Part shown: piece after piece, positions 8,744 to 17,417 of the stretch
Layout: the number at the start of each line of letters is the position of its first letter
Position numbering within the stretch: the first letter of the stretch is position 1
Origin: JAFLTL01 sp964389525
GTDB taxonomy: Bacteria > Bacteroidota > Bacteroidia > Bacteroidales > Muribaculaceae
DNA: 64,000 nt
NCBI GenBank assembly: GCA_964389525.1
Contig: CAYMEX010000010.1
Coordinates: 1-64,000 of the forward strand
Direction: 5' to 3'
Program-made: the position numbers and the translations under genes
The notes under the pieces: model-generated
Seen by the model: only the letters and a program-made list of their open reading frames with translations
Told to the model about the DNA's origin: nothing
Database searches by the model: none

Positions 8744-10210
8744 ATGAACAATAGCATCAAAATATCTCTCTCACTTGCACTCGGCATCATACCGATGGCA
8801 ATATCGGCATCGGCAGTGCCCGAATGCCCGGCCGACATGGTTGCCGCAGTCGCAAACACAGGATCACGCTATACAGTGACCAAACGCCCGGCCGAGTCAG
8901 AGCGGCTGTTCCGCTCGGATGCCGTCGAGGCTCAGATCAAGCGCGTGAAGGGGCTTCTGAAAAACCCCAAGCTCGCATGGATGTTTGAAAACTGTTTCCC
9001 CAATACTCTCGACACAACCGTACACTACCGCAAAGACAAAGACGGAAAGAACGAGACATTTGTATATACAGGCGACATACACGCCATGTGGCTCCGCGAC
9101 TCTGGAGCACAGGTGTGGCCCTATGTGCAGCTCGCTGACTCCGACAAGCATCTCAAGGATTTAGTGGAAGGCGTGATACGCCAGCAGTTCAAGCTCATAA
9201 ACATCGATCCCTATGCCAACGCGTTCAACGACGGTCCTACCGGCGGCGAGTGGCAGAAAGACCTCACCGACATGAAGCCTGAGGTGCATGAGCGCAAATG
9301 GGAGATCGACTCGCTCTGCTACCCCATAAGACTCGCCTATGAGTACTGGAAAGTCACCGGCGACGCCTCGATATTCGACAACGAGTGGCTTAAGGCAATC
9401 AACAACATACTTGATACATTTGTAGCCCAGCAGCGCAAGGAAAACGTAGGCCCCTATCGCTTCCAGCGCCGCACAGAGCGCCAGCTCGACACTCTCAACA
9501 ACGACGGACTCGGCTCGCCGGTAAAACCTGTCGGACTTATTGTAAGCTGTTTCCGTCCGTCGGACGACGCCACAATGCTTCAGTTCCTGGTACCGTCCAA
9601 CTACTTTGCCGTGTCATCGCTCCGCAAGGCAGCTGAAATCCTCCGCACGGTCAACAAAGACGAAGCTACCGCATCGCGTTGCACCGCACTTGCCGATGAG
9701 GTTCAGCAGGCTCTCGACAAATATGCCATATACGATCACCCGGAATTTGGCAAGATATACGCATTTGAGGTTGATGGATTCGGGAACCACAACCTCATGG
9801 ATGACTCCAACGCACCAAGCCTTTTGTCACTCCCCTATCTCAGCGACATCGACGTAAACGATCCGATATATCAGAATACGCGTCGGTTTGTATGGAGCGA
9901 CTCAAACCCGTACTTCTTCTCGGGTAAAGCCGGCGAAGGCATCGGAGGTCCGCACATCGGCTACGACATGGTATGGCCCATGTCGCTAATAATGAAAGCA
10001 CTAACATCGACCGACGATCAGGAGATCGCCAAATGCGTCCGTATGCTCATGGACACTGACAATGAGACCGGCTTTATGCATGAGTCATTCCACAAAGACA
10101 ATCCGGCAAAATTCACCCGCGAATGGTTCGCATGGCAGAACACTCTCTTCGGAGAGCTTATACTCAAGCTTGTGAATCAGGGTAAAGTTGACTTGCTCAA
10201 CTCGATATGA
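8744..10210 (+). CDS. GH125 exo-alpha-1,6-mannosidase, exported
   Basis: A 488-residue protein with a signal peptide (about 1-24, ending ISASA). Family GH125 (formerly DUF1237) is recognised from HAMWLRDSGAQVWPY, NAFNDGPTGGEWQKD, MDDSNAPSLLSLPYL and the C-terminal FMHESFHKDNP block; these enzymes are inverting alpha-1,6-mannosidases of N-glycan and yeast-mannan breakdown. The length is normal. It lies on the same strand as, and upstream of, a GH92 gene, and the GH92/GH125 pair is a common mannan-degradation combination. A hairpin with a short T run (10373-10413) may end the transcript. Confidence 0.93.
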   Translation: MNNSIKISLSLALGIIPMAISASAVPECPADMVAAVANTGSRYTVTKRPAESERLFRSDAVEAQIKRVKGLLKNPKLAWMFENCFPNTLDTTVHYRKDKDGKNETFVYTGDIHAMWLRDSGAQVWPYVQLADSDKHLKDLVEGVIRQQFKLINIDPYANAFNDGPTGGEWQKDLTDMKPEVHERKWEIDSLCYPIRLAYEYWKVTGDASIFDNEWLKAINNILDTFVAQQRKENVGPYRFQRRTERQLDTLNNDGLGSPVKPVGLIVSCFRPSDDATMLQFLVPSNYFAVSSLRKAAEILRTVNKDEATASRCTALADEVQQALDKYAIYDHPEFGKIYAFEVDGFGNHNLMDDSNAPSLLSLPYLSDIDVNDPIYQNTRRFVWSDSNPYFFSGKAGEGIGGPHIGYDMVWPMSLIMKALTSTDDQEIAKCVRMLMDTDNETGFMHESFHKDNPAKFTREWFAWQNTLFGELILKLVNQGKVDLLNSI

Positions 10211-10372
10211 CGCTCCTCCCTCAGAGAAACCAAACGACAAAAAAAGACGAAACAGAGACCAAGTTTATATAGATAAATAAGATGTTACAATTTCTCTAAT
10301 GCTGTTTTCCCTGCCGTGAGGCACGGTAAACGGCGACCAAAGTTCAAGATAATTGATTTCTATGGTTGAGAG

Positions 10373-10413
10373 TAGAGGTGTGTCCGACGAGGACGCTCCT
10401 CTATTCACTTTTT
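10373..10413 (+). terminator. Probable terminator after GH125
   Basis: TAGAGG (10373-10378) pairs with CCTCTA (10398-10403) and GTCC (10382-10385) with GGAC (10391-10394), giving a symmetric hairpin with one internal loop. Five T follow at 10409-10413. It lies 160 bp past the GH125 stop and 75 bp before GH92. Confidence 0.5.
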
Positions 10414-10488
10414 ACAGGACACCAGCCCGACAGAGAAGTTGCGACACAAACAACATAAATCAAAAAAACATCACAACCAATACAACTA

Positions 10489-12654
10489 ATGAAACTACGC
10501 AACATCACTGCTGCCGGACTTGTGGCCGCGACGCTCGCGCTGGCCGCATGCGCCGAAAAAGAGACAGAAAAGCTGACCGACCATGTAAATCCGCTGCTCG
10601 GCACGGCCACCCTATGGGACAAAGAGGATCTTGGCTACGAACGCCACCAGAAGACACGCACATGGGGAGCCGAAGTATTCCCCGGCGCCGCGCTGCCTCA
10701 CGCCATGGTACAGCTCACCCCTCAGACCATGTGGCACGCCGGAGCAGGATACCAGTATGAGGACAGCACCATACTCGGCTTCGCCCACTCGGCAATGGGA
10801 CACTGGAATCTGATGGAGCTGCCGATATTGCCGGTGACAGGCGAAGTGTCGGCCGACGACTATGCCTCGACTTTCAGCCACGACAACGAGTCGGCGCGCC
10901 CAGGCTACTACCAGGTCTTTCTTGACCGTTACGGCGTGAATGCCGAGCTCACATCGACGCTCAGAGCCGGTTATCACAGATACACGTTCGGCAACGGCGA
11001 CGCAAAACGTCTGCTCGTAAACGTGGCGCACGCGCAAGGCCCGGTGAACCGGTGGGAAATCGACAAAGTCGCCGACAACGCCTTTACCGGACGACAGGGC
11101 GGCATGTATTATTATGCTGTGACCAGCCTGCCGATAGACTCGATAGCGATAGCAGCAAGCAGCAAAGCCGACGGCGTGCCCGTGGCGTTCATAGACTTTG
11201 CCGACAACACATCGCCGGAGCCGCTCGAAGTGAAAATAGGCATGTCGTATGTGAGCACCGACAACGCCCGCCAGAATCTCGAGGCTGAGATGCTCGGCAA
11301 GGACTTCGCACAGGTGCAGGCCGAGGCCGACAAGACATGGGAGGAACTGCTCTCAAAGGTCAAAGTGGAGGGATCGACCGACCGCTACCGCGATCTTTTC
11401 TACACGACACTCTATCGCGCCTCGCTCATGCCGCGCCTTGAAAGCGACGTGAACGGCCAGTACCGCGACGCCAAAGGAGAGACTGTGACCGATCCGGGAT
11501 TCAGGTACTACTCCAACCCGGCGTTCTGGGACGTGCACCGCAACCAGCTTCCGCTGATCGCTATGCTTCAGCCCGACGTCGCCCGCGACATAATATGCTC
11601 GACAATCGACCGCGGCGAAAAACAGGACGGCTACATACCGTCGTATTTCCACGGCGACCATGCGCCGACGTTTGTCATCGGCAGCTATAAGCGCGGAGTA
11701 AAAGATTTCGACCTCAGCCGCGCCTATGCCCTCGCCCTGAAAAGCGCCACCGTACCCGGCGGACGCCATGCACGCCCATATCTCGACGAATACATTGCCA
11801 ACGGCTACATCGCCGACGTCGACCTGCCCGACTGCCCATTCTACGAGGAGCACAAGGGAGGCGTGACAAAAACAGTGGAATATGCCTACGACGACTACGC
11901 TGTGGCTCAGATAGCCAAAGAACTCGGCGACAGCGCCAACTACGACATGCTGATGAAGCGTTCCGAGAACTACCGCAATGTCTTCGACCCGTCGACAGGA
12001 TTTATGCGCGGCAGAGTCGACGGTGGGGCATGGATGACGCCCTACAACCCCTATTATCCTTATTTCCAGCAGATGTATCGCGAGGCCAACGGCTGGAACC
12101 AGCTCTTTTATGCTCCACACGACCCCGAAGGGCTGCTCGCCCTCTATCCGTCGGCCGAAGCTATCGACGCAAAGCTCGACTCGCTTTTCACCGAGCCGTA
12201 TATCGGACTTGAGGTGTCGAATCTCACCGGCTTCATAGGCAACTACTGCCACGGCAACCAGCCGGGACACAACATACCCTATACCTACTATTTCATAGGA
12301 CGGCAGGAGAAATCGCAGGCTGTGCTCGACAGCATTATGGACCGTTTCTACGACATGGGCCCCGAGAAACTTGCCTACGGCGGCATGGATGACGCCGGCG
12401 AGATGTCGGCATGGTTCGTGCTGAACGCAATCGGTCTATACACCTACTCCCCCGCCGACGCCGAGTATATCGTGTCGGTGCCGCTGTTCGACAAAGTGAC
12501 GTTCAGCCTTCCTGAAAACACTTTCACGATAGTCAAAGAGGGCAACGGCAGAAAGATCGATAAAATCACATGCGACGGCCGGCAGATCGACGGCTACTTC
12601 GTCGGCCATGACCAGCTCACCAAGAACAAGACCCTGACGATCTCGACAAAATAA
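10489..12654 (+). CDS. GH92 alpha-mannosidase, lipoprotein
   Basis: A 721-residue protein with a lipoprotein signal (LALAAC, lipid Cys at 21), so probably surface- or periplasm-anchored. GH92 features: DHVNPLLGT at the mature N terminus, FDPSTGFMRGR, YREANGW with Glu at about 532 aligned to the family's general acid, HGNQPGHNIPY, and GMDDAGEMSAWFVLNAIGLY with the base Asp near 634-635. GH92 enzymes are calcium-dependent inverting exo-alpha-mannosidases (1,2; 1,3; others). Several motifs differ from the usual form (HGNEPSHH is HGNQPGH here), so the linkage specificity is open. It probably acts with the GH125 enzyme upstream. Confidence 0.93.
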   Translation: MKLRNITAAGLVAATLALAACAEKETEKLTDHVNPLLGTATLWDKEDLGYERHQKTRTWGAEVFPGAALPHAMVQLTPQTMWHAGAGYQYEDSTILGFAHSAMGHWNLMELPILPVTGEVSADDYASTFSHDNESARPGYYQVFLDRYGVNAELTSTLRAGYHRYTFGNGDAKRLLVNVAHAQGPVNRWEIDKVADNAFTGRQGGMYYYAVTSLPIDSIAIAASSKADGVPVAFIDFADNTSPEPLEVKIGMSYVSTDNARQNLEAEMLGKDFAQVQAEADKTWEELLSKVKVEGSTDRYRDLFYTTLYRASLMPRLESDVNGQYRDAKGETVTDPGFRYYSNPAFWDVHRNQLPLIAMLQPDVARDIICSTIDRGEKQDGYIPSYFHGDHAPTFVIGSYKRGVKDFDLSRAYALALKSATVPGGRHARPYLDEYIANGYIADVDLPDCPFYEEHKGGVTKTVEYAYDDYAVAQIAKELGDSANYDMLMKRSENYRNVFDPSTGFMRGRVDGGAWMTPYNPYYPYFQQMYREANGWNQLFYAPHDPEGLLALYPSAEAIDAKLDSLFTEPYIGLEVSNLTGFIGNYCHGNQPGHNIPYTYYFIGRQEKSQAVLDSIMDRFYDMGPEKLAYGGMDDAGEMSAWFVLNAIGLYTYSPADAEYIVSVPLFDKVTFSLPENTFTIVKEGNGRKIDKITCDGRQIDGYFVGHDQLTKNKTLTISTK

Positions 12655-12697
12655 CGCTGCTTTTGCCTGTCTAAATCCAAGATGTTCAAAAAAGCGT

Positions 12698-12705
12698 TAT
12701 ATTTG
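12698..12705 (+). promoter_or_regulatory. Candidate -7 element for the SIMPL-domain gene
   Basis: TATATTTG, fitting TAnnTTTG, 40 bp upstream of the ATG at 12746. No TTTG box at standard spacing. Confidence 0.4.
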
Positions 12706-12745
12706 AAACGTAGTAGCAACTAAAAACCTATTCAAAAACATCCTT

Positions 12746-13453
12746 ATGACAAAGACAGCCGCAGCATTGGTCGCCGCCGTGATAGTGGGCGCGGCGCTTG
12801 CATCCATCGGCCTGGCATTGCGCTCAGGCATCAACAACATCGCGTTCAAGGACCGTGCAGTCACCGTGCGCGGGCTTGCCACCCGCGAGGTACAGGCCGA
12901 TAAAGTGACATGGCCGATCGCGTTCACAACCCTCGGCGACAATCTCCCGTCGCTCTACGATCAGGTTACAGCCACCAATAAGGTCATCACCGACTTCCTC
13001 ACGTCCAACGGCATCGATCAGTCGGAAATCTCGATCGGACAGACCACGGTGTTTGACCGCGATGCCGAACGATATGGCGCACGCACCCAGCCCTACCGCT
13101 TCACGCTCACTTCGGTTCTTGTGATCTCATCGAGCAAAGTGTCGGTGGTCAAAGAGCTTATAAAGCGTCAGGGCGAACTCATCAAGAAGGGTATCTCGAT
13201 CGACACAAGCTACCAGTATCAGACCATTTACGAGTTCACAGGGCTCAACGACATCAAGCCGGAAATGGTTGCCGAGGCCACAAACGCCGCCCGTGAGTCG
13301 GCCGTGAAGTTCGCCGACGATTCAGGCAGCAAGCTCGGCAAGATCAAGACTGCAAGCCAGGGACAGTTCTCTATCGAAGACCGCGACCAGTACACTCCCT
13401 ACATCAAGACAGTGCGCGTGGTCAACTCGATCACCTACTACCTCGAGCACTGA
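12746..13453 (+). CDS. SIMPL (DUF541) domain protein
   Basis: A 235-residue protein with an N-terminal hydrophobic segment (about 5-27) that is a membrane anchor or uncleaved signal, followed by a SIMPL/DUF541 domain. FKDRAVTVRGLATREVQADKV at the start of the domain and the C-terminal TVRVVNSITYYL are typical of the family. SIMPL proteins are exported proteins of poorly known function (BP26 and YggE are members); E. coli YggE is linked to oxidative stress. The gene stands alone between GH92 and a convergent gene, with a shared hairpin beyond its stop. Confidence 0.85.
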   Translation: MTKTAAALVAAVIVGAALASIGLALRSGINNIAFKDRAVTVRGLATREVQADKVTWPIAFTTLGDNLPSLYDQVTATNKVITDFLTSNGIDQSEISIGQTTVFDRDAERYGARTQPYRFTLTSVLVISSSKVSVVKELIKRQGELIKKGISIDTSYQYQTIYEFTGLNDIKPEMVAEATNAARESAVKFADDSGSKLGKIKTASQGQFSIEDRDQYTPYIKTVRVVNSITYYLEH

Positions 13454-13475
13454 TTTAATTTCACCATAACCATAT

Positions 13476-13511
13476 AAGCAGGTCGGGCAGGCTATTTTGC
13501 CCGATCTGCTT
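13476..13511. terminator. Bidirectional terminator hairpin
   Basis: AAGCAGGTCGGGCA (13476-13489) pairs with TGCCCGATCTGCTT (13498-13511), one mismatch, between two convergent genes. T runs are weak on both sides. Confidence 0.6.
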
Positions 13512-13571
13512 GTATTATATCATTTTGTCAAGACATCCGGCAAATACATCCTATTCTATCGCCCACCGGTC

Positions 13572-14174
13572 TCACGGGATCCAATAATATGGCGGTTTAC
13601 GGCGATGGCTGTCGACCCATTTTTTCAGCCCTTCGATATCGTTCACTCCGTCGGCAATGACAGCCTCGTAGTATTCCACGCCATGATAACCGCTGTCGAC
13701 AGGAGACTCAAATTTCAGACGAAGTATCGTGTCGCGCTGATCAGCCGTCATCACCTCGCAGATACGGTCGGCCATGCGCTCAAAGAAGCCGTCATATCTC
13801 GTCCCGCTTTCAATGTGTATTATATCAAACTGCCAGTTCTCGTCTTCAGCAGCCCTGTACGTCACATGCCACGCCACGCATCGCTCGTCAGTGCGGAGAC
13901 CGTTGATACACTTTATCTCCGTCACCTTGCCGATCTCCGCAACTGCCGACATCATCTCAAAGCTTGAGCGCTCAGTGATCCCGGTCGAATATACATGCAG
14001 GTCGATATCGCGATGCGACGCAAGCAGCCCCATTTTCAACGACCCTATCAGATTAACCCGGCAACCGGCCTGTTCAAGAATACCGACAATACCCGACTCT
14101 TCGAGTACTTCACGCGCTCTCGCCTGAGCGGCTGCGGCCATAGCCGTGACATCATTCACAATGTCCATCTTCAT
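13572..14174 (-). CDS. Nucleotidyltransferase-fold protein
   Basis: About 201 residues from the ATG at 14174; the frame extends to a TTG at 14201, which I consider not used. The fold is suggested by IGSLKMGLLASHRDIDLHV, which fits the Pol-beta superfamily pattern G[GS]-x(9-13)-D-h-D-h, and by a third candidate metal Asp in WQFDIIHIE. All three acidic positions are present, so it may be catalytic. The C-terminal half (GYHGVEYYEAVIADGV) is not recognised. Substrate unknown; possibilities are a nucleotide-modifying or antitoxin-like nucleotidyltransferase, though no toxin partner is adjacent. Confidence 0.7.
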   Translation of the reverse strand: MKMDIVNDVTAMAAAAQARAREVLEESGIVGILEQAGCRVNLIGSLKMGLLASHRDIDLHVYSTGITERSSFEMMSAVAEIGKVTEIKCINGLRTDERCVAWHVTYRAAEDENWQFDIIHIESGTRYDGFFERMADRICEVMTADQRDTILRLKFESPVDSGYHGVEYYEAVIADGVNDIEGLKKWVDSHRRKPPYYWIP

Positions 14175-14329
14175 CACGTTCTGTTTTTTCGCGTTAAACA
14201 AATCTGTAAAGATAGCGTTTATTTCCGATTCCAGACCATAACGACAAATCTACAGCCGGCATATGTTTTGAAATTATTGCCTGATCCGTTATCTTCACGC
14301 CCGATATAACCCCATTAACCAGCAGCCCC

Positions 14330-15088
14330 ATGCTCCGATCATTTTATTTCAGTCCGTCAGGCACGACAAAAGAGATCATCCGCATTATCGCCGACAGCTT
14401 TCCAGTATGTGTACAGCATTACGACATCACCCTGCACGATTCTGCTCCCGACGCAGTCGAGGCCGACGACATTGTACTGCTGGGCGCGCCCGTGTATGCA
14501 GGCCGTGTGCCACAGCTTGCCGCAGAACGCTTCTCATCGATTAAAGGCAACGGACAGAAGGCAATTATCGCAGTCGTGTACGGCAACCGCGACTACGACG
14601 ACGCGCTGCTTGAGCTGTGCGACATCGCCGGTAGGCAGGGTTTTGAGATTGTGGGAGCCGGGGCGTTCATCGGGCAACATTGCATCTTCCCCGACGTAGC
14701 ATCTGGCAGACCCGACGAGGCCGACCGAGAGAGCATCAGACGCTTTGCCGGACTTGTCATGCGATCTATCGAAAGCGGCAGCGCACTCGACATCGGCAGC
14801 GTGAAAGGCAACCGCCCTTACAAGATTGCGACTGCTATACCTCTGCATCCGCAGACAATGAAAGAACGGTGCAATGAGTGCGGAACGTGCATGTCGCAAT
14901 GCCCAGCCGACGCTATCCGCAAAGATGACACGATCACGACCGATGACGCAAAATGTATAATGTGCTGCCGTTGCATAAACGTCTGCCCGCAAAACGCCCG
15001 ATATATTGCCAATCCGATGTATCCGGAGATCAGCCGCAAGTTCATCAGCAACTACACACGACGCTTAGAACCTGAGTGGTTCATCTGA
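14330..15088 (+). CDS. EFR1-type flavodoxin/ferredoxin fusion protein
   Basis: A 252-residue cytoplasmic electron-transfer protein. Residues 1-150 are flavodoxin-like, with the FMN phosphate loop FSPSGTTKEI at the N terminus and LLGAPVYAGRVP in the middle. The C-terminal third holds two 4Fe-4S motifs, CNECGTCMSQCP and CIMCCRCINVCP. This architecture matches the EFR1 (EFRO-type ferrodoxin) family of anaerobes; physiological partners are unknown. It is monocistronic, with an inverted-repeat element downstream. Confidence 0.88.
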   Translation: MLRSFYFSPSGTTKEIIRIIADSFPVCVQHYDITLHDSAPDAVEADDIVLLGAPVYAGRVPQLAAERFSSIKGNGQKAIIAVVYGNRDYDDALLELCDIAGRQGFEIVGAGAFIGQHCIFPDVASGRPDEADRESIRRFAGLVMRSIESGSALDIGSVKGNRPYKIATAIPLHPQTMKERCNECGTCMSQCPADAIRKDDTITTDDAKCIMCCRCINVCPQNARYIANPMYPEISRKFISNYTRRLEPEWFI

Positions 15089-15114
15089 TCTACCGCTCCT
15101 ACCGATAATACATG

Positions 15115-15252
15115 GGGCTGTGTCAAAATAGTTTCCGACATGGGATATACTATTTTGATTTTTGGGCGTACTGTCGCACGCCCCTACAAATCAATGCCAT
15201 ATCGCGGTATCAGTCATATTTTCTGACGTATGGGCGTGCGACAGTACGCCCA
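15115..15252. repeat. Nested inverted-repeat (fold-back) element
   Basis: GGGCGTACTGTCGCACGCCC (15164-15183) recurs as an exact reverse complement at 15232-15251, separated by 48 bp. Each arm can also fold on itself (GGGCGT with ACGCCC). It is preceded by a second pair, TCAAAATAG (15123-15131) and CTATTTTGA (15150-15158), behind GGCTGTG. No transposase is present. It resembles a REP/MITE-like element; that class is an inference. Confidence 0.7.
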
Positions 15253-15283
15253 CAATGCCTATTCTGGCACGCTTTATATACAT

Positions 15284-15320
15284 AAAAAAGGAGAGAATTT
15301 CCTGCTATGGAAACTCTCTC
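15284..15320 (-). terminator. Terminator of tRNA-Glu
   Basis: Minus strand: GAGAGAGTTTCC (15309-15320) pairs with GGAAATTCTCTC (15291-15302), one mismatch, followed by six T (15284-15289), starting 7 nt past the tRNA 3' end. Confidence 0.85.
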
Positions 15321-15326
15321 TGAGAG

Positions 15327-15399
15327 TAGCGAATCCGGGACTCGAACCCGGGTTTCCGCCGTGAGAGGGCGGCGTGCTAGACCACTACACTAAATCGCC
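15327..15399 (-). tRNA. tRNA-Glu (CTC)
   Basis: A 73-nt cloverleaf on the minus strand: acceptor GGCGATT with ATTCGCT (one U-U mismatch, one G-U), D arm GTGT/GCAC, anticodon arm CCGCC-CTCTCAC-GGCGG presenting CTC (reads GAG), four-base variable loop, T arm CCGGG-TTCGAGT-CCCGG. CCA is not encoded. Promoter at 15439-15470 and terminator at 15284-15320. Confidence 0.9.
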
Positions 15400-15438
15400 A
15401 TTCTTGTCATCCGCAACCGCTGTTGTTTTTTGACACTG

Positions 15439-15470
15439 CAAAGATAGGGCTATTATTTATTCCGTGCAAA
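15439..15470 (-). promoter_or_regulatory. Promoter of tRNA-Glu
   Basis: Minus strand: TTTG (15467-15470), 20 bp, TATCTTTG (15439-15446); a full match to the Bacteroidota consensus, 40 bp upstream of the mature 5' end. Confidence 0.8.
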
Positions 15471-15544
15471 TTTTTCTGCAACTTTTTTCATCATAATTTC
15501 CATCGCCCGCACTATCAAACTAATAGTCAATACAAAAGCAACGT

Positions 15545-16072
15545 CTATCGGCGTATGATCTGATAGCCGAAAAGGCCGTCACGCATAGGCAGATGGTAGA
15601 AACCTCCCTTTTTTGCCTTGTTATACTCTCCAAGACTGACCTGACGTTGTGTCGCAACACTGTCGGGCAACATCAGATCCAGATAATAGACGTCATACTC
15701 CCCAGTCTTGATGCGACGGTTGCGACGTGTCGTACGATACTTGTCGCGTTTCTCGATATGCTTGCCCACGACAACTGCCTTGACATCGCGGGCACTCGAC
15801 ACCGGCGCTCCATAATAGTTAGCTCCTACGACCGCGAATGCGCCTATTCCTCCGGCAATGACAAAATGGATCAATACCTGAATCCATCGTCTCGATACGC
15901 CAAGCCACGATTGCCACAGCCGCGGCCCGAACGAAGCCGTAGCTATTGCGACAGCACACCCTACACCCACCGGTATCCACCAGGGCATGAACGACTGCAT
16001 ATACAGCACCCCGCCCCACAACACGATCGTCAGGACAACAAGTCCGGTGACAATCCTTGCAAAACGCACCAT
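15545..16072 (-). CDS. Small membrane protein of unknown function
   Basis: A 175-residue protein with three predicted membrane helices (about 7-26, 30-48, 60-83), then a basic stretch (KRDKYRTTRRNRRIKTG) and a C-terminal soluble tail ending GLFGYQIIRR. I do not recognise the family. It is the last gene of the polysaccharide operon, 23 bp after the UDP-glucose dehydrogenase stop, so it is probably co-transcribed. Whether it has a role in polysaccharide assembly cannot be told from the sequence. Confidence 0.7.
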   Translation of the reverse strand: MVRFARIVTGLVVLTIVLWGGVLYMQSFMPWWIPVGVGCAVAIATASFGPRLWQSWLGVSRRWIQVLIHFVIAGGIGAFAVVGANYYGAPVSSARDVKAVVVGKHIEKRDKYRTTRRNRRIKTGEYDVYYLDLMLPDSVATQRQVSLGEYNKAKKGGFYHLPMRDGLFGYQIIRR

Positions 16073-16095
16073 CTTAGAGAGTGTTTGAATATTTC

Positions 16096-17403
16096 TCAGT
16101 CACGACGGAAGATATCGCGTGTATAGACCTTTTCTCTCACATCGTCGAGTATCTTGTCATAGCGGTTGGCTATGATAGCCTTGCACAGCGACTTGAATGC
16201 GTCAAGGTCATTGACGACCGTGCTGCCGAAGAACGATGATCCGTCGGCAAGAGTCGGCTCGTAGATAATAATCCGTGCTCCCTTGGCCTTTATGCGCTTC
16301 ATCACGCCCTGTATCGACGACTGGCGGAAGTTGTCGGAGTTGGACTTCATCGTAAGCCTGTACACGCCTATCACGCACTCTGTCTCTTCGCCACTGTCAT
16401 AACGGTTGTTAGATGAATAGCCGTACCATCCGGCCATCTTCAGCACCTGATCGGCGATGAAATCCTTGCGCGTGCGGTTGCTCTCGACTATCGCCGACAT
16501 CATGTTCTGAGGCACCTTGTCGTAGTTGGCAAGCAGCTGCTTGGTGTCTTTAGGAAGGCAATACCCGCCATAACCGAATGAAGGATTATTGTAGTGCGTG
16601 CCGATGCGCGGATCAAGGCCTATACCCTCGATTATGGCCTCCGAGTCGAGACCTTTGCTCTCGGCATACGTGTCAAGTTCGTTGAAGTAACTTACACGGA
16701 GCGCAAGATAGGTATTGGCAAAAAGCTTTACGGCCTCAGCCTCTTTCATGCCCATGTAGAGGGTGGGTATATCCTGCTTTATCGCTCCCTGCTGCAACAA
16801 GGCGGCAAAGCGGTGAGCGGCTTCGGTCAGCGCGTCAATGTCGGCAAGCCGCGATATGGCGTCGTTCTCCTCCTCATATTCTGGCGAGTCGATGATCGAC
16901 GGAATACCGACAATTATGCGGCTTGGGTAAAGATTATCGTACAGCGCCTTGCTCTCTCTCAGAAACTCGGGAGAGAATAGCAGATTGAGTTTCTTCACTC
17001 CCTTTGCCGCATATTTCACATACAGGCTCCGGCAGTAGCCGACAGGTATCGTCGACTTGATAACCATAACGGCATCGGGATTGACACTCAGCACAAGATC
17101 TATGACATCCTCGATACAATGCGTGTCAAAATAGTTCTTTTCAGGATCATAGTTGGTCGGCGCCGCTATAACGACGAAATCGGCATCGGCATATCCGCTC
17201 TTGCCGTCGAGCGTAGCCGTCAGATCAAGGTCTTTTTCCGCCAGATACTTCTCGATATACTCGTCCTGAATCGGCGACTTGCGTTGGTTGATCATATCGA
17301 CCTTCTCCGCCACAACATCGACAGCAGTCACATGATTGTGCTGCGCGAGAAGCGTGGAGATACTCAGTCCCACATAACCTGTTCCTGCAACCGTTATATT
17401 CAT
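16096..17403 (-). CDS. ugd: UDP-glucose 6-dehydrogenase
   Basis: A 435-residue NAD-dependent dehydrogenase converting UDP-glucose to UDP-glucuronate. The N-terminal Rossmann fold shows MNITVAGTGYVGLS; SPEFLRESKALYDN and GYGGYCLPKDT carry the family signatures, with the catalytic Cys in the latter. Family length is normal. It is next to a UDP-glucuronate 4-epimerase gene, so the pair probably supplies UDP-glucuronate and UDP-galacturonate for the surface polysaccharide. A related UDP-N-acetyl-sugar dehydrogenase role is less likely. Confidence 0.92.
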   Translation of the reverse strand: MNITVAGTGYVGLSISTLLAQHNHVTAVDVVAEKVDMINQRKSPIQDEYIEKYLAEKDLDLTATLDGKSGYADADFVVIAAPTNYDPEKNYFDTHCIEDVIDLVLSVNPDAVMVIKSTIPVGYCRSLYVKYAAKGVKKLNLLFSPEFLRESKALYDNLYPSRIIVGIPSIIDSPEYEEENDAISRLADIDALTEAAHRFAALLQQGAIKQDIPTLYMGMKEAEAVKLFANTYLALRVSYFNELDTYAESKGLDSEAIIEGIGLDPRIGTHYNNPSFGYGGYCLPKDTKQLLANYDKVPQNMMSAIVESNRTRKDFIADQVLKMAGWYGYSSNNRYDSGEETECVIGVYRLTMKSNSDNFRQSSIQGVMKRIKAKGARIIIYEPTLADGSSFFGSTVVNDLDAFKSLCKAIIANRYDKILDDVREKVYTRDIFRRD

Positions 17404-17417
17404 ATTCGATTATTGTT

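Noticed and set aside
10489..12654. GH92 of the mannose-phosphate uncapping type
   Set aside because: That type lacks the general-acid Glu; here Glu at about 532 is in place in YREANGW.
15115..15252. Complete insertion sequence
   Set aside because: Inverted repeats are present but the interval is under 150 bp and has no transposase frame.
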